Below are positions 8,607 through 16,870 of a DNA stretch of 36,176 nucleotides, piece after piece; positions within the stretch are counted from its first letter, which is position 1; every line of letters starts with the position of its first letter. The position numbers and the translations under genes are program-made. This DNA is from SLRI01 sp964576715 (lineage in GTDB: Bacteria > Pseudomonadota > Alphaproteobacteria > Geminicoccales > Geminicoccaceae). Below the pieces are notes generated by a model. It was not told where the DNA came from, did not search any database, and was given only the letters and a program-made list of their open reading frames with translations. The stretch covers positions 1-36,176 of the forward strand of contig CAZNWE010000043.1 of assembly GCA_964576715.1 (NCBI GenBank), in the 5' to 3' direction.

Positions 8607-9497
8607 ATGGATTTCAGGGATTTGTTGAGAATACAAGGCTTCGACGCGGATGCGAAGAACGCGATCGTTCTGCTTCGCCATCGACCGTTCGAGCCAAAGC
8701 TAGCACGCGCCATGCCTTGGATAATTTCCGAGCGGCCTGATCTGTTCGAAGCCTATCAGGCCGTTCCCGGCCGCCGCCCAGAGGCGGCGATCAGCAAGGC
8801 CGAACTCGTTGCGAGTTTCCTCGGATTGCAACCCGGAACCGCGCATTTCGTGGGGCTCTACCGCGTTCGAGCCAGCCGTCCGCTCGACTTCGCTACATTC
8901 TGGTCGATCCCCGATAATCAGATGCTTCGTGACTCGGGTTACGACGGCTTTACTTCGGAGCAAGCTGCCAAATATGGCACGGTGCTCCAGTTCGATCTGG
9001 AGCTCCTCACTTTCTACAGGAACTGGCGAGGCAGGCTTGCGATCGACTTTCCCCCGCCGGAGCGAGCTTGGTATCGCTGGGTCGATCGTGGCACCTTCCC
9101 GGTGCGTGCCATTCTCGAGGAAAGTGCATTCGCTCCTCAACCTGCGGAGTGGCACCAGATCGACTTGGCTTTTGCGCAGCTGGCCGTGCTGCCACAATCA
9201 TGGCGCGCGCGCCTCTCCGAGTGGCGCGGCGTTTACCTGATCTACGACGAAAGCGACGCAAAGTCCTATGTCGGCTCGGCCTACGGCCGAGAGAACATCC
9301 TCAGCCGCTGGCAGGCCTACGCCCGGGATGGCCATGGCGGAAACCGGGAACTACGCGGTCGAGATCCGAGAACCTTTCGGTTCACCATTCTTGAGCGTGT
9401 CTCCCCTGATCTGCCACCTGACGAGGTCATCGCAAAGGAAGCCAGCTGGAAGCTGCGACTTCACACAAGAGTTCCGCTCGGCCTGAATGCGAACTGA
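8607..9497 (+). CDS. GIY-YIG nuclease domain protein, unknown role
   Basis: A 296-residue protein whose C-terminal part, from about residue 200, is a GIY-YIG nuclease-type domain. The two signature strands are GVY (208-210) and YVG (221-223). They are followed by a helix with R234 in ILSRW and a later acidic residue, E278 in KEASWK, in the expected order. I do not recognise the N-terminal 200 residues. They contain several aromatic-rich segments such as HFVGLYRV and TFYRNW and could bind a substrate or partner. The start ATG is set by CGGAGG ending four bases upstream, where the recognisable protein begins. The gene and the 80 bases after it are visibly richer in A+T than their neighbours, which suggests recent acquisition. 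It stands alone between prfB and ilvC. It could be a solitary DNA-repair or restriction-like nuclease or a homing remnant; nothing here decides. Confidence 0.8.
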   Translation: MDFRDLLRIQGFDADAKNAIVLLRHRPFEPKLARAMPWIISERPDLFEAYQAVPGRRPEAAISKAELVASFLGLQPGTAHFVGLYRVRASRPLDFATFWSIPDNQMLRDSGYDGFTSEQAAKYGTVLQFDLELLTFYRNWRGRLAIDFPPPERAWYRWVDRGTFPVRAILEESAFAPQPAEWHQIDLAFAQLAVLPQSWRARLSEWRGVYLIYDESDAKSYVGSAYGRENILSRWQAYARDGHGGNRELRGRDPRTFRFTILERVSPDLPPDEVIAKEASWKLRLHTRVPLGLNAN

Positions 9498-9635
9498 ATT
9501 TTTGGCCATAATAACGAGTACTGGCACCCCAAACAACTTAACCAGAATTTTGTGAACTGGCATTGCTTGATGTTATCAACCGACGGTGTGCGTGCCAGAG
9601 TCCGGCGCAGCAGCGGCGAGATGTCACTCTTCGGT

Positions 9636-9698
9636 CCCCTTTAGGGGTTCCCACACCAGAATACCGGTGGGGTCCAGGGGAGGCGCTGCCTCCCCTGG
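9636..9698. repeat. Structured extragenic palindromic element
   Basis: Two hairpins lie in tandem. A small one has arms CCCCT and AGGGG (9636-9647). A strong one has perfect 11-base arms CCAGGGGAGGC and GCCTCCCCTGG around a GCT loop (9674-9698). The latter lies 15 bases beyond the ilvC stop and faces the GIY-YIG gene, so it may end transcription from both sides. No clear T-tract is present. The GGTGGGGTCCAGGGG stretch before the hairpin looks like dispersed extragenic palindromes I recall from Rhodospirillales genomes. Confidence 0.5.
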
Positions 9699-9713
9699 CT
9701 TCTTCCCTGCTCG

Positions 9714-10733
9714 TCAGTCCTTCGTCCCGGCCACCAGCTTGTTCGCCCCGATCCACGGCATCATCGCCCGGAGCTTGGCGCCGACCTCCTCGATGGGGTG
9801 GTCGGCGTGGCGGCGGCGGATGGCTTTGAAGTGGGCCTGGTCGGCTTTGTTCTCGAGGACCCAGTCGCGGGCGAAGCGGCCTTCCTGGATGTCGCTGAGG
9901 ATGCGCTTCATCTCGGCCTTGGTCTCGTCCGTCACGATTCTGGGGCCGGTCTTGTAGTCGCCGTATTCGGCGGTGTTGGAGATCGAGTAGCGCATGTTGG
10001 CGAGGCCGCCCTCGTAGATGAGGTCGACGATGAGCTTCACCTCGTGGACGGTTTCGAAATAGGCCATTTCCGGCGCGTAGCCGGCCTCGGTCAGGGTTTC
10101 GAAGCCGGCCTGGATGAGCGCGCAGAGGCCGCCGCAGAGCACGACCTGCTCGCCGAAGAGGTCGGTCTCGACCTCCTCCTTGAAGCTGGTCTCGATGATG
10201 CCGGCTCTTCCTCCGCCAATTGCCGCACCGTAGGAGAGGCCGACATCGTGGGCACCGCCGGTGGCGTCCTGGTGGATGGCGAGGAGCGAGGGGACGCCGG
10301 CCCCCTTGGTGTATTCCGCACGGACCAGGTGGCCGGGGCCCTTGGGTGCGATCATCAGGACGTCGAGGTCGGGGCGCGGCTCGATCAGGTTGAAGTGGAT
10401 GTTGAAGCCGTGGGCGAACATGAGGGCCGCACCCTCCTTCATGTTCTCCCGAAGCTCGTTCTTGTAGAGGTCGGCCTGCAGTTCGTCCGGGACCAGGACC
10501 ATGACGATGTCGGCCCATTTGGCGGCTTCGCTCGCGGTCATGCAGGTGAAGCCGGCGCGCTCGGCCTTGGCCCGGCTGGCGCTCGATTCCTTGAGGCCAA
10601 TGACGACGTTCTCGACGCCGCTGTCCTTCATGTTGTTGGCGTGGCCGAAGCCCTGGCTGCCGTAGCCGATCACGGCGACCTTCTTCGACTTGACCAGATT
10701 GAGGTCGGCGTCGGCATCGTAATAGACGCGCAT
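9714..10733 (-). CDS. ilvC: Ketol-acid reductoisomerase (class I)
   Basis: Cytoplasmic NADPH- and Mg-dependent enzyme that isomerises and reduces acetolactate or acetohydroxybutyrate in valine, leucine and isoleucine synthesis. It has 339 residues, the length of the short class I form. The Rossmann motif is VIGYGSQGFGHA near residues 21-32. H108 lies in MFAHGF and K131 in PKGPGH. The metal ligands are D191 and E195 (TDLFGEQ) and E227 and E231 (YFETVHE). S252 lies in SISNTAEYG. All expected active-site residues are present. It is the last gene of the ilvB-ilvN-ilvC group, 41 bases after ilvN on the same strand. Confidence 0.97.
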   Translation of the reverse strand: MRVYYDADADLNLVKSKKVAVIGYGSQGFGHANNMKDSGVENVVIGLKESSASRAKAERAGFTCMTASEAAKWADIVMVLVPDELQADLYKNELRENMKEGAALMFAHGFNIHFNLIEPRPDLDVLMIAPKGPGHLVRAEYTKGAGVPSLLAIHQDATGGAHDVGLSYGAAIGGGRAGIIETSFKEEVETDLFGEQVVLCGGLCALIQAGFETLTEAGYAPEMAYFETVHEVKLIVDLIYEGGLANMRYSISNTAEYGDYKTGPRIVTDETKAEMKRILSDIQEGRFARDWVLENKADQAHFKAIRRRHADHPIEEVGAKLRAMMPWIGANKLVAGTKD

Positions 10734-10774
10734 GGGTGTCCCCCCTGTTGTCGGGCGCTTGCTGGTGATGCGGT

Positions 10775-11356
10775 TCAGGTCTCGGGCGGTGCTGCCGGGC
10801 GCTCCTGGAGGATCAGGCTGCCGCGGCTGATGGCAACCACGCCGGCGCGGCTGACCTCGACGGGCTCGAGCATGTGGATGAAGCTGTCGATCTCGGAGGT
10901 GGTACCGGTCATCTCGAAGACGAAGCTCTCGGGCGTGCTGTCGACCAGCCGTGCATGCATGAAGTCGGCGATCCGGAGTGCCCCGATCAGCCGCTCGCGG
11001 TCGCCGATCACCTTGACCAGGGCGAGTTCACGCTCGATGTGCGGGCCTTCGACCGTGAGGTCCTGCACGCTGTGGACCGGCACCAGCTTGGCCAACAGGT
11101 TCTTGATCTGCTCGATGACGAGTGGCGTGCCGGTGGTCACGATGTTGATGCGCGACAGGGCCTTGGCGGTATCGATCTCGGCCACCGTCAGGCTGTCGAT
11201 ATTGTAGCCGCGGCCGGAGAACAGGCCGATGACGCGGGCGAGCACGCCGGGCTCGTTGTCGACCAGGACGACGATGGTGTGGCGCTCCTCGGGCTCCTGC
11301 TCGGCGGCGGAGAAGAGGGCCTGGGTGGGCTGGGGGACGGCGGTATTGGGGCTCAT
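10775..11356 (-). CDS. ilvN: Acetolactate synthase small (regulatory) subunit
   Basis: Regulatory partner of the large subunit encoded upstream; it normally activates the enzyme and confers feedback inhibition by valine or other branched-chain amino acids. The 193-residue protein starting at 11356 has an N-terminal ACT domain beginning at HTIVVLVDNEPGVLARV (about residue 26), then the C-terminal small-subunit domain. The ACT loop is NEPGVLARVIGLFSGRGYNI, as usual in the family. A longer in-frame start at 11494 would add 46 residues of HRQPHV repeats encoded by an 18-bp tandem array. No known homologue has such an extension to my knowledge, so I prefer 11356. I use ilvN for the symbol; ilvH is the equivalent name elsewhere. 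Confidence 0.94.
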   Translation of the reverse strand: MSPNTAVPQPTQALFSAAEQEPEERHTIVVLVDNEPGVLARVIGLFSGRGYNIDSLTVAEIDTAKALSRINIVTTGTPLVIEQIKNLLAKLVPVHSVQDLTVEGPHIERELALVKVIGDRERLIGALRIADFMHARLVDSTPESFVFEMTGTTSEIDSFIHMLEPVEVSRAGVVAISRGSLILQERPAAPPET

Positions 11357-11370
11357 GGACTCGGGCAATC

Positions 11371-11443
11371 GATGGACATGGGGCTGGCGATGGACATGGG
11401 GCTGGCGATGGACATGGGGCTGGCGATGGACAAGGGGGCTGGC
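11371..11443. repeat. 18-bp tandem repeat between ilvB and ilvN
   Basis: The unit GATGGACATGGGGCTGGC occurs three times without change (11371, 11389, 11407), and a fourth, 19-base variant starts at 11425. It fills half of the 164-base gap between ilvB and ilvN and ends 14 bases upstream of the ilvN start codon. On the transcribed strand each unit carries an ATG in the frame of ilvB. That frame ends in a TGA overlapping the ilvN ATG. Confidence 0.9.
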
Positions 11444-11520
11444 GGACCCGCTCGCGCGGCGCCGGTGCGACGGTGGCTGAGCCGGCGGCCGCAAAGCCGG
11501 GGCCGGCCGGGCTCAACGGC

Positions 11521-13314
11521 TCAGACGAGCACCATGCCCTCTTCGGAGATCGCCTCGTGCGGTCCGTCGTCCTCGGGGCTGAGCTTGATCTCGTTGTGCG
11601 CGGCCCCGCCCGGGATCATCGGATAGACGTTCTCGGCCCGGTCGACGACCATGTCGACGATCACCGTCTTTTCGACCTTGATCATCTCCTTGATCACGTC
11701 GTCGACCTCGCTCGGGCTGGTCGCCCGGAGACCCACCGCCCCGAATGCCTCGGCCAGCTTCACGAAGTCGGGCAGGCTGTCCATGTAGCTTTCGGCATGA
11801 CGGTTGCCGTGAAAGAACTCCTGCCACTGGCGGACCATGCCCATGTAGCTGTTGTTGAGGATGAACGACTTCACCGGCAGCCGATACTGCATGCAGGTCG
11901 ACATCTCCTGCATGTTCATCAGCCACGAGGCCTCGCCGGCGATGTCGATGACGAGGGCCTCGGGGTGCGCCACCTGCACGCCCATGGCCGCGGGGAAACC
12001 GTAGCCCATGGTGCCAAGGCCGCCCGAGGTCATCCAGCGGAAGGGCTTTTCGAACTTGAAGTGCTGGGCCGCCCACATCTGGTGCTGGCCGACCTCGGTG
12101 GTGATGTAGACGTCGTGTTCCCTGGTCAGCTCGCAGAGCCGCTGGATCGCGTATTGCGGCTTGATCGTGTCGTTGCCCTGCCGGAAGCGCAGACTCTTCT
12201 TGGTCTGCCACTCCTTGATCTGCCCCCACCAGGCCTTGGTCCGGCCGGCCGACACGATGTTGCCGCGCCGCCGCCAGGCGTTGAGCAGGGCCTCGAGGGT
12301 CCGCTCGGCATCACCGATCACCGGCACGTCGACGGCGATGTTCTTGTTGATCGATGAGGGGTCGATGTCGACGTGGATCTTCTTGCTGCCGGGCGAGAAG
12401 CCATCGAGCCGGCCGGTGACCCGGTCGTCGAAACGGGCGCCGATATTGATCATGACGTCGCAGCCGTGCATCGCCATGTTGGCTTCGTAGGTGCCGTGCA
12501 TGCCGAGCATGCCGATGAACTGCGCGTCCGAGGCGGGATAGGCGCCCAAGGCCATCAGGGTCAGGGTGATCGGGTAGCCGGTCTCGCGGACCAGCTCCTG
12601 CAGCAGGTCGCAAGCCCTGGGCCCGGCGTTGATGACCCCGCCGCCGACATAGAACACCGGCCGCTCGGCCCGGGCCATGAGGTCCACGGCCTCCTCGATC
12701 CGCCGCAGGTCGGGGTCGCGGGGCGGGTGGTAGGTGCGGTGCCGCACGGCGTCCTTGGCCAGGTAGGGCGCCGGCTTCATCAGGATGTCCTTGGGCAGGT
12801 CGACGACGACCGGGCCCGGCCGGCCGCTGCGCGCCACGTGGAAGGCCTCGTGGATCGCCCGGGCCAGGGCCGAGGGCTCCTTGACCAGGTAGTTGTGCTT
12901 GGTGCAGGGCCGGGTGATGCCGACCGTGTCGGCCTCCTGAAAGGCGTCGTTACCGATCATATGGGTCGGCACCTGGCCGGTGAGACAGACGACGGGGACA
13001 CTGTCCATCAAGGCATCGGTGAGACCGGTGACGGTGTTGGTCGCGCCCGGGCCCGAGGTGACCAGCACGCAGCCGACCTTGCCGGTCGAGCGGGCGTAGC
13101 CCTCGGCGGCGTGCATCGCGCCCTGCTCGTGGCGGACGAGGATGTGGCGGATGCGGTCCTGCTGGAAGATGGCGTCGTAGAGCGGCAGCACCGCCCCGCC
13201 GGGATAGCCGAAAATGACCTCTACGCCCTGCTCGACCAAAGCCTGGAGCACCACCTGCGAGCCGGTCATCGACTGGGGGTCGACGGCGGTGGGTGTTGCT
13301 GTCGCTGCGGTCAT
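11521..13314 (-). CDS. ilvB: Acetolactate synthase large (catalytic) subunit
   Basis: Thiamine-diphosphate- and FAD-dependent enzyme that condenses pyruvate with pyruvate or 2-oxobutyrate, the first shared step of branched-chain amino acid synthesis. It has 597 residues. Catalytic E63 lies in RHEQGA after FGYPGGAVLPLYD, and the N-terminal, central FAD/regulatory and C-terminal ThDP domains are all present. The ThDP/Mg motif, usually GD(G/A)S then NN, reads GEAS at 460-463 followed by FILNN. An Asp-to-Glu change at this metal ligand also occurs, as I recall, in some alphaproteobacterial orthologues, so it is probably functional. The gene has its own probable promoter just upstream and leads ilvN and ilvC. 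Confidence 0.96.
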   Translation of the reverse strand: MTAATATPTAVDPQSMTGSQVVLQALVEQGVEVIFGYPGGAVLPLYDAIFQQDRIRHILVRHEQGAMHAAEGYARSTGKVGCVLVTSGPGATNTVTGLTDALMDSVPVVCLTGQVPTHMIGNDAFQEADTVGITRPCTKHNYLVKEPSALARAIHEAFHVARSGRPGPVVVDLPKDILMKPAPYLAKDAVRHRTYHPPRDPDLRRIEEAVDLMARAERPVFYVGGGVINAGPRACDLLQELVRETGYPITLTLMALGAYPASDAQFIGMLGMHGTYEANMAMHGCDVMINIGARFDDRVTGRLDGFSPGSKKIHVDIDPSSINKNIAVDVPVIGDAERTLEALLNAWRRRGNIVSAGRTKAWWGQIKEWQTKKSLRFRQGNDTIKPQYAIQRLCELTREHDVYITTEVGQHQMWAAQHFKFEKPFRWMTSGGLGTMGYGFPAAMGVQVAHPEALVIDIAGEASWLMNMQEMSTCMQYRLPVKSFILNNSYMGMVRQWQEFFHGNRHAESYMDSLPDFVKLAEAFGAVGLRATSPSEVDDVIKEMIKVEKTVIVDMVVDRAENVYPMIPGGAAHNEIKLSPEDDGPHEAISEEGMVLV

Positions 13315-13346
13315 CGATCAAGCTCCGGTTGACTGTAGAGGCTCGT

Positions 13347-13374
13347 GCTCTATCAGAGGTTACAATGATGTCAA
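13347..13374 (-). promoter_or_regulatory. Candidate ilvB promoter
   Basis: On the minus strand a perfect -35 box TTGACA (13374-13369) is followed after 16 bases by TAGAGC (13352-13347). The predicted start lies only about 25 bases before the ilvB ATG. That leaves no room for an attenuating leader peptide, so control would be by initiation or by the enzyme's regulatory subunit. Confidence 0.45.
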
Positions 13375-13382
13375 AGGCCCCG

Positions 13383-13397
13383 TTGCCGCTTCGGCAA
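13383..13397 (-). terminator. Small hairpin between miaA and ilvB
   Basis: Arms TTGCCG and CGGCAA flank a three-base loop, 14 bases beyond the miaA stop and upstream of the ilvB -35 box. It may end miaA transcription, but it lacks a T-run on the transcribed side. Confidence 0.3.
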
Positions 13398-13410
13398 AAG
13401 GCCCGTAACG

Positions 13411-14394
13411 CTACAAGTTGTCCAAGGTGAAATCAACATCGGGTGGCGTCGTCCCGGCGGCGGCGAGGCGGGCCAGGAGGCGGTCGGCCAAGGCGGTGAC
13501 GGTGGCGGCCTCGGCAATGGCGGCGAGCGGCGTCATCGCCGCCCCGAGCTGGCCGCGAAAGAAGGTGCGCTGGCGCTTGGCGTAGCGGCGCACCTTGAGC
13601 ACCGTGCGTCGCCGCGCCGTCTGCAGATCGGTTCGCCCGTCGAGCCAGGCGCCGAGCTCGGCCACGCCGTCTGCCTTGGCGAGCGGGGTCGGCCGTCGTC
13701 CGGGCCCCGCCCTGAACGCCCGCAGCTCCTCGAGCAGGCCCGCGGCCAGCATCGCGTCGAGCCGTGCTTCGATCCGCGGCTCGACGCAGGCGGCGGGCGG
13801 CAGGAGGGCGATGCCGGCCACCGGCTGCGGCAGTGCGACGCGCCGCTTCGGGTCACGCTGCCAGGCGGCGAGCGGGCGGCCGGTGGCGCGGACCACCTCG
13901 AGCCCACGGAGAACCCGCTGACGATCGCCGGGGGCGAGGCGCCGGGCGAGCTCGGGGTCGAGGCGGGCGAGGTCGGCATGGAGGGCCTCCGTCGGCTCGG
14001 TCGAGCGGCGGAGCTCAGCCCGCAGGTCGGCCGGGATATCGGGCAGCTGCGGCAGGCCTTCGATCAGGGCCTTGAAGTAGAAGCCGGTGCCGCCGGTGAC
14101 GATCGCGAGCCGGCCGGCGGCTGCGACGGCGGCGAGCTCCGGGCCGATGCGCGCCAGCCAGGCCGCCGCCGAGCTGCTTTCATCGGCTTCGAGGATGCCG
14201 TAGAGGCGATGTTCGGCGCGCGCCAGGTCGGCCGGCCCGGGCCTGGCGGTGAGGATCGGCAGGTCGCGGTAGAGCTGGACCGAATCCGCGTTGAGGACGA
14301 CGCCGCCGCTGCGCTCGGCCAGCGCCAGGGCGAGGGCCGACTTGCCGCTCGCCGTGCTGCCGCCTATCAGGACGGTGCCCCTGGGGTCTCGCAT
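13411..14394 (-). CDS. miaA: tRNA dimethylallyltransferase
   Basis: Transfers a dimethylallyl group to N6 of adenosine 37 in tRNAs that read codons starting with U. It has 327 residues. The P-loop is GGSTASGKS at 11-19, and the catalytic base region is ADSVQLYRDL with D37. The prenyl-acceptor region has TGGTGFYFKAL at 100-110, then DRQRVLRGLEV near 157-167 and RYAKRQRTFFR near the C-terminus. These are the family landmarks in the right order. GGGGAG lies just upstream of the ATG. It is divergent from serB with a 37-base gap, so their promoters must overlap. Confidence 0.95.
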   Translation of the reverse strand: MRDPRGTVLIGGSTASGKSALALALAERSGGVVLNADSVQLYRDLPILTARPGPADLARAEHRLYGILEADESSSAAAWLARIGPELAAVAAAGRLAIVTGGTGFYFKALIEGLPQLPDIPADLRAELRRSTEPTEALHADLARLDPELARRLAPGDRQRVLRGLEVVRATGRPLAAWQRDPKRRVALPQPVAGIALLPPAACVEPRIEARLDAMLAAGLLEELRAFRAGPGRRPTPLAKADGVAELGAWLDGRTDLQTARRRTVLKVRRYAKRQRTFFRGQLGAAMTPLAAIAEAATVTALADRLLARLAAAGTTPPDVDFTLDNL

Positions 14395-14431
14395 CCCGCT
14401 CCCCTACCCCAACCCGAGCGCCGGGTGCCGC

Positions 14432-15304
14432 ATGGTCGCTTGCCTCGTTCTCCTGGCCGATCCCGGCCGCTCACCGTTGCCGGCAGCGCTGGTCGAGCGA
14501 CTGGCGCGGCGGTTCGGTGGCCGAGCGCATTGGCTCGCCGCGGACGCGGCGGTCGAGATCATGCTCGATCCTTGGCCGCGGCGCGAGGCCGTCGCCGCCG
14601 AGCTCACCGGCCAGCCGCTCGATTGGGCGTTGATCCCGGCTGCCGGGCGGCGCAAGGCGGTGCTGGTCTCGGACATGGACAGCACGATCATCGGCATCGA
14701 ATGCATCGACGAGCTCGCCGATCTTGTCGGCATCAAGGCCGAGGTGGCGGCGATCACCAGGCGCGCGATGAACGGCGAGCTCGATTTCCAGGCAGCACTC
14801 GAGGCCAGGGTGGCGCTGCTCGCAGGCCTGCCGGAGACGGCGATCGCCGAGATCTGTGCGAGCCGCCTCGCCCTCAATCCAGGCGCGCGGGCGCTGGTCC
14901 GGACGATGCGCCGGCACGGCGCGCTCACCCTTCTGGTCTCGGGCGGGTTCACCGCCTTTACCGCGCACGTCGCCGAACTCGCCGGCTTCGCACGGCACCA
15001 GGGCAACCGGCTCGAGGTCGCGGCCGGGCGGCTCACCGGCCGGGTCCTGCCGCCGGTGCTCGGCGCCGAGGCCAAACGCGCCGCCCTGCTGGCGGCCGCC
15101 GCCGAACGCGGCGGCAACCCCGGCGACTGCCTGGCGGTGGGTGACGGGGCCAACGACCGGGCGATGCTGGAGGCTGCGGGCCTCGCGGTGGCCTTCCGCC
15201 CGCACCCGGCATTGCGCCCGGCGGCCCACCTCGCGCTCGATCACGTCGGGCTCGAGGGAGCGCTCTACCTACAGGGCTACACGGCGGTCGAAATCAGCGA
15301 CTGA
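14432..15304 (+). CDS. serB: Phosphoserine phosphatase
   Basis: HAD-superfamily phosphatase for the last step of serine synthesis; 290 residues. After an N-terminal region resembling a degenerate ACT-like domain (about 1-70) comes the catalytic domain. Its nucleophile motif is DMDST with D81 and acid/base D83. Motif II serine S170 is in LLVSGGF, motif III lysine is in GAEAKRAALL, and motif IV is GDGANDRAML with D238 and D242. The cap helices carry IECIDELA, typical of SerB. ATG 14432 is chosen because longer in-frame starts would run into miaA. No good ribosome binding site is visible. Confidence 0.94.
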   Translation: MVACLVLLADPGRSPLPAALVERLARRFGGRAHWLAADAAVEIMLDPWPRREAVAAELTGQPLDWALIPAAGRRKAVLVSDMDSTIIGIECIDELADLVGIKAEVAAITRRAMNGELDFQAALEARVALLAGLPETAIAEICASRLALNPGARALVRTMRRHGALTLLVSGGFTAFTAHVAELAGFARHQGNRLEVAAGRLTGRVLPPVLGAEAKRAALLAAAAERGGNPGDCLAVGDGANDRAMLEAAGLAVAFRPHPALRPAAHLALDHVGLEGALYLQGYTAVEISD

Positions 15305-15340
15305 CCGCGTCCGGCCGCCGGCTCGCGGCGCGGTCGCGCC

Positions 15341-16870
15341 TCAGGTGGTCAGACTGAGGGCGACGAAGCGCAGGTCGCCGAGCCGGTCGATCAGCAGCAG
15401 CACGGCACTCCGCCCCTCGTTCTTCGCCTCGTTGACCTTGGCCAGCACCTCGGGGGGCGAGTTGACCTCGACCTGGCTGACCTCGACGATCAGGTCCCCG
15501 GGCCTGAGCGACTCGTTCTCGGCCGGGCTGTCCGGCTCGACATCGAGAATCACCACGCCGTGCGCCTCGTCCGGCAGGTCGAAGCGGCTGCGCAACTCGT
15601 CGTTGAGCGCGTCCACGGTGAGCCCGAGGCTCTCGATCTCGAGGGCCGAGCTTACCGATTCGGACGACGGCGCCTCGCCCATCTGGGCCAGCGTCGTCTC
15701 GTCGGGCAACTCGCCGAGCGTCGCCTGCACGGTACGCTCATCGCCACGCCGCCAGATCAGCACCTCGACCTCCCGGCCGACTTCGGTCTCGGCGACGATA
15801 CGCGGCAGCGAGCGCATCCGGGTAATCTCCTGGCCGTTGAATTCCAGGATCACGTCGCCGGCCTCGATGCCGGCCGCCTCCGCCGGCCCGGTCGGGGTGA
15901 CACTGGCGACGAGCGCGCCACGCGCCTCCTCGAGGCCAAGGCTCTCGGCGATCTCCTCGGTCACTGCCTGGATGCGCACGCCGAGCCAGCCGCGCGCCAC
16001 CCGACCATCGGTTTTCAGACTGTCGATCACCCCCCTGGCGAGGTTGGACGGGATGGCGAAGCCGATGCCGACATTGCCGCCCGAGGGCGAGAAGATGGCG
16101 GTGTTCACGCCGAACACCTGCCCATCCAGGGTGAAGCTCGGGCCGCCCGAGTTGCCGCGATTGATGGCGGCGTCGACCTGGAAGAAATCGTCATAGGGAC
16201 CGGCCCGGATATCACGGCCGCGCGCCGAGACGATGCCGGCGGTTACCGAGGTGCCGAGGCCGAACGGGTTGCCGATGGCGAGCATCCACTCGCCGACCCG
16301 CACCGCGTCGCTATCGGCCCACTCGACGAAGGGAAACGGCTCGTCACGCTCGATCTTCAACAGCGCCAGATCGGTCTGCGGGTCACGGCCGACCAGTTCG
16401 GCTGCGTAGTCGCTGCCGTCGACGAACTGCACGGTGATTTCGTCGGCCTCGGCAATAACATGGTTGTTGGTGACGACGAAGCCGCTCGGATCGATGACGA
16501 AGCCCGAGCCCAGGGAGGCACCCCGGCGCTGCCGCTGCGGCTGCTCCGGCTGGTCGCGCTCGAAGAAGTCGCGAAAGAACTCCTCGAACGGCGAGCCCGG
16601 GGGGAACTGCGGCAGCGGCACTTCCTCTGCTGCTGCCTGCTCGCGCGTGGTCGCGATGTTGACCACGGCGGGACCGACGCGCTCGACCAGATCGGCAAAC
16701 CCCTCGAGCGGCACGGTCTGCGCCGCGGTCGGTGCCAACGCCGCCGGTGCCAGAGCGAGCAGCCCGGCCAAACCGAGCGCCGCGAGATGCGACAGCCATC
16801 GCACCCCGCCCCGGGTGCTCCGCTGATCCTCGGGCGACGCTGGCGCGCCGCAGCCGAAACGCTGTGTCAT
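15341..16870 (-). CDS. Do-family periplasmic serine protease (DegP/DegQ/HtrA)
   Basis: ATP-independent protease/chaperone that degrades or refolds damaged envelope proteins. It has 509 residues. A long signal segment (hydrophobic about 25-48, ending APTAAQ) leads to a trypsin-like domain with the catalytic triad H137 (TNNHVI), D167 (TDLALLK) and S241 (NRGNSGGPS). Two PDZ domains follow, at about 285-375 and 400-505. The LA-loop region is rich in Gln and Arg (about 80-118). The two-PDZ layout matches DegP/DegQ rather than DegS. It follows hflK-hflC-DUF2065 on the same strand after 163 bases. That arrangement is frequent in Alphaproteobacteria and points to a joint role in membrane protein quality control. 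Confidence 0.94.
   Translation of the reverse strand: MTQRFGCGAPASPEDQRSTRGGVRWLSHLAALGLAGLLALAPAALAPTAAQTVPLEGFADLVERVGPAVVNIATTREQAAAEEVPLPQFPPGSPFEEFFRDFFERDQPEQPQRQRRGASLGSGFVIDPSGFVVTNNHVIAEADEITVQFVDGSDYAAELVGRDPQTDLALLKIERDEPFPFVEWADSDAVRVGEWMLAIGNPFGLGTSVTAGIVSARGRDIRAGPYDDFFQVDAAINRGNSGGPSFTLDGQVFGVNTAIFSPSGGNVGIGFAIPSNLARGVIDSLKTDGRVARGWLGVRIQAVTEEIAESLGLEEARGALVASVTPTGPAEAAGIEAGDVILEFNGQEITRMRSLPRIVAETEVGREVEVLIWRRGDERTVQATLGELPDETTLAQMGEAPSSESVSSALEIESLGLTVDALNDELRSRFDLPDEAHGVVILDVEPDSPAENESLRPGDLIVEVSQVEVNSPPEVLAKVNEAKNEGRSAVLLLIDRLGDLRFVALSLTT

Noticed and set aside
11357..11494. Extended ilvN N-terminus with HRQPHV repeats
   Set aside because: The extension is encoded by a tandem repeat, lacks a ribosome binding site at 11494 and has no counterpart in the family; the conserved ACT domain begins after the 11356 start.
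13315..13410. Attenuator with a leader peptide before ilvB
   Set aside because: The probable promoter places the transcript start only about 25 bases before the ATG, and no run of branched-chain codons is present.
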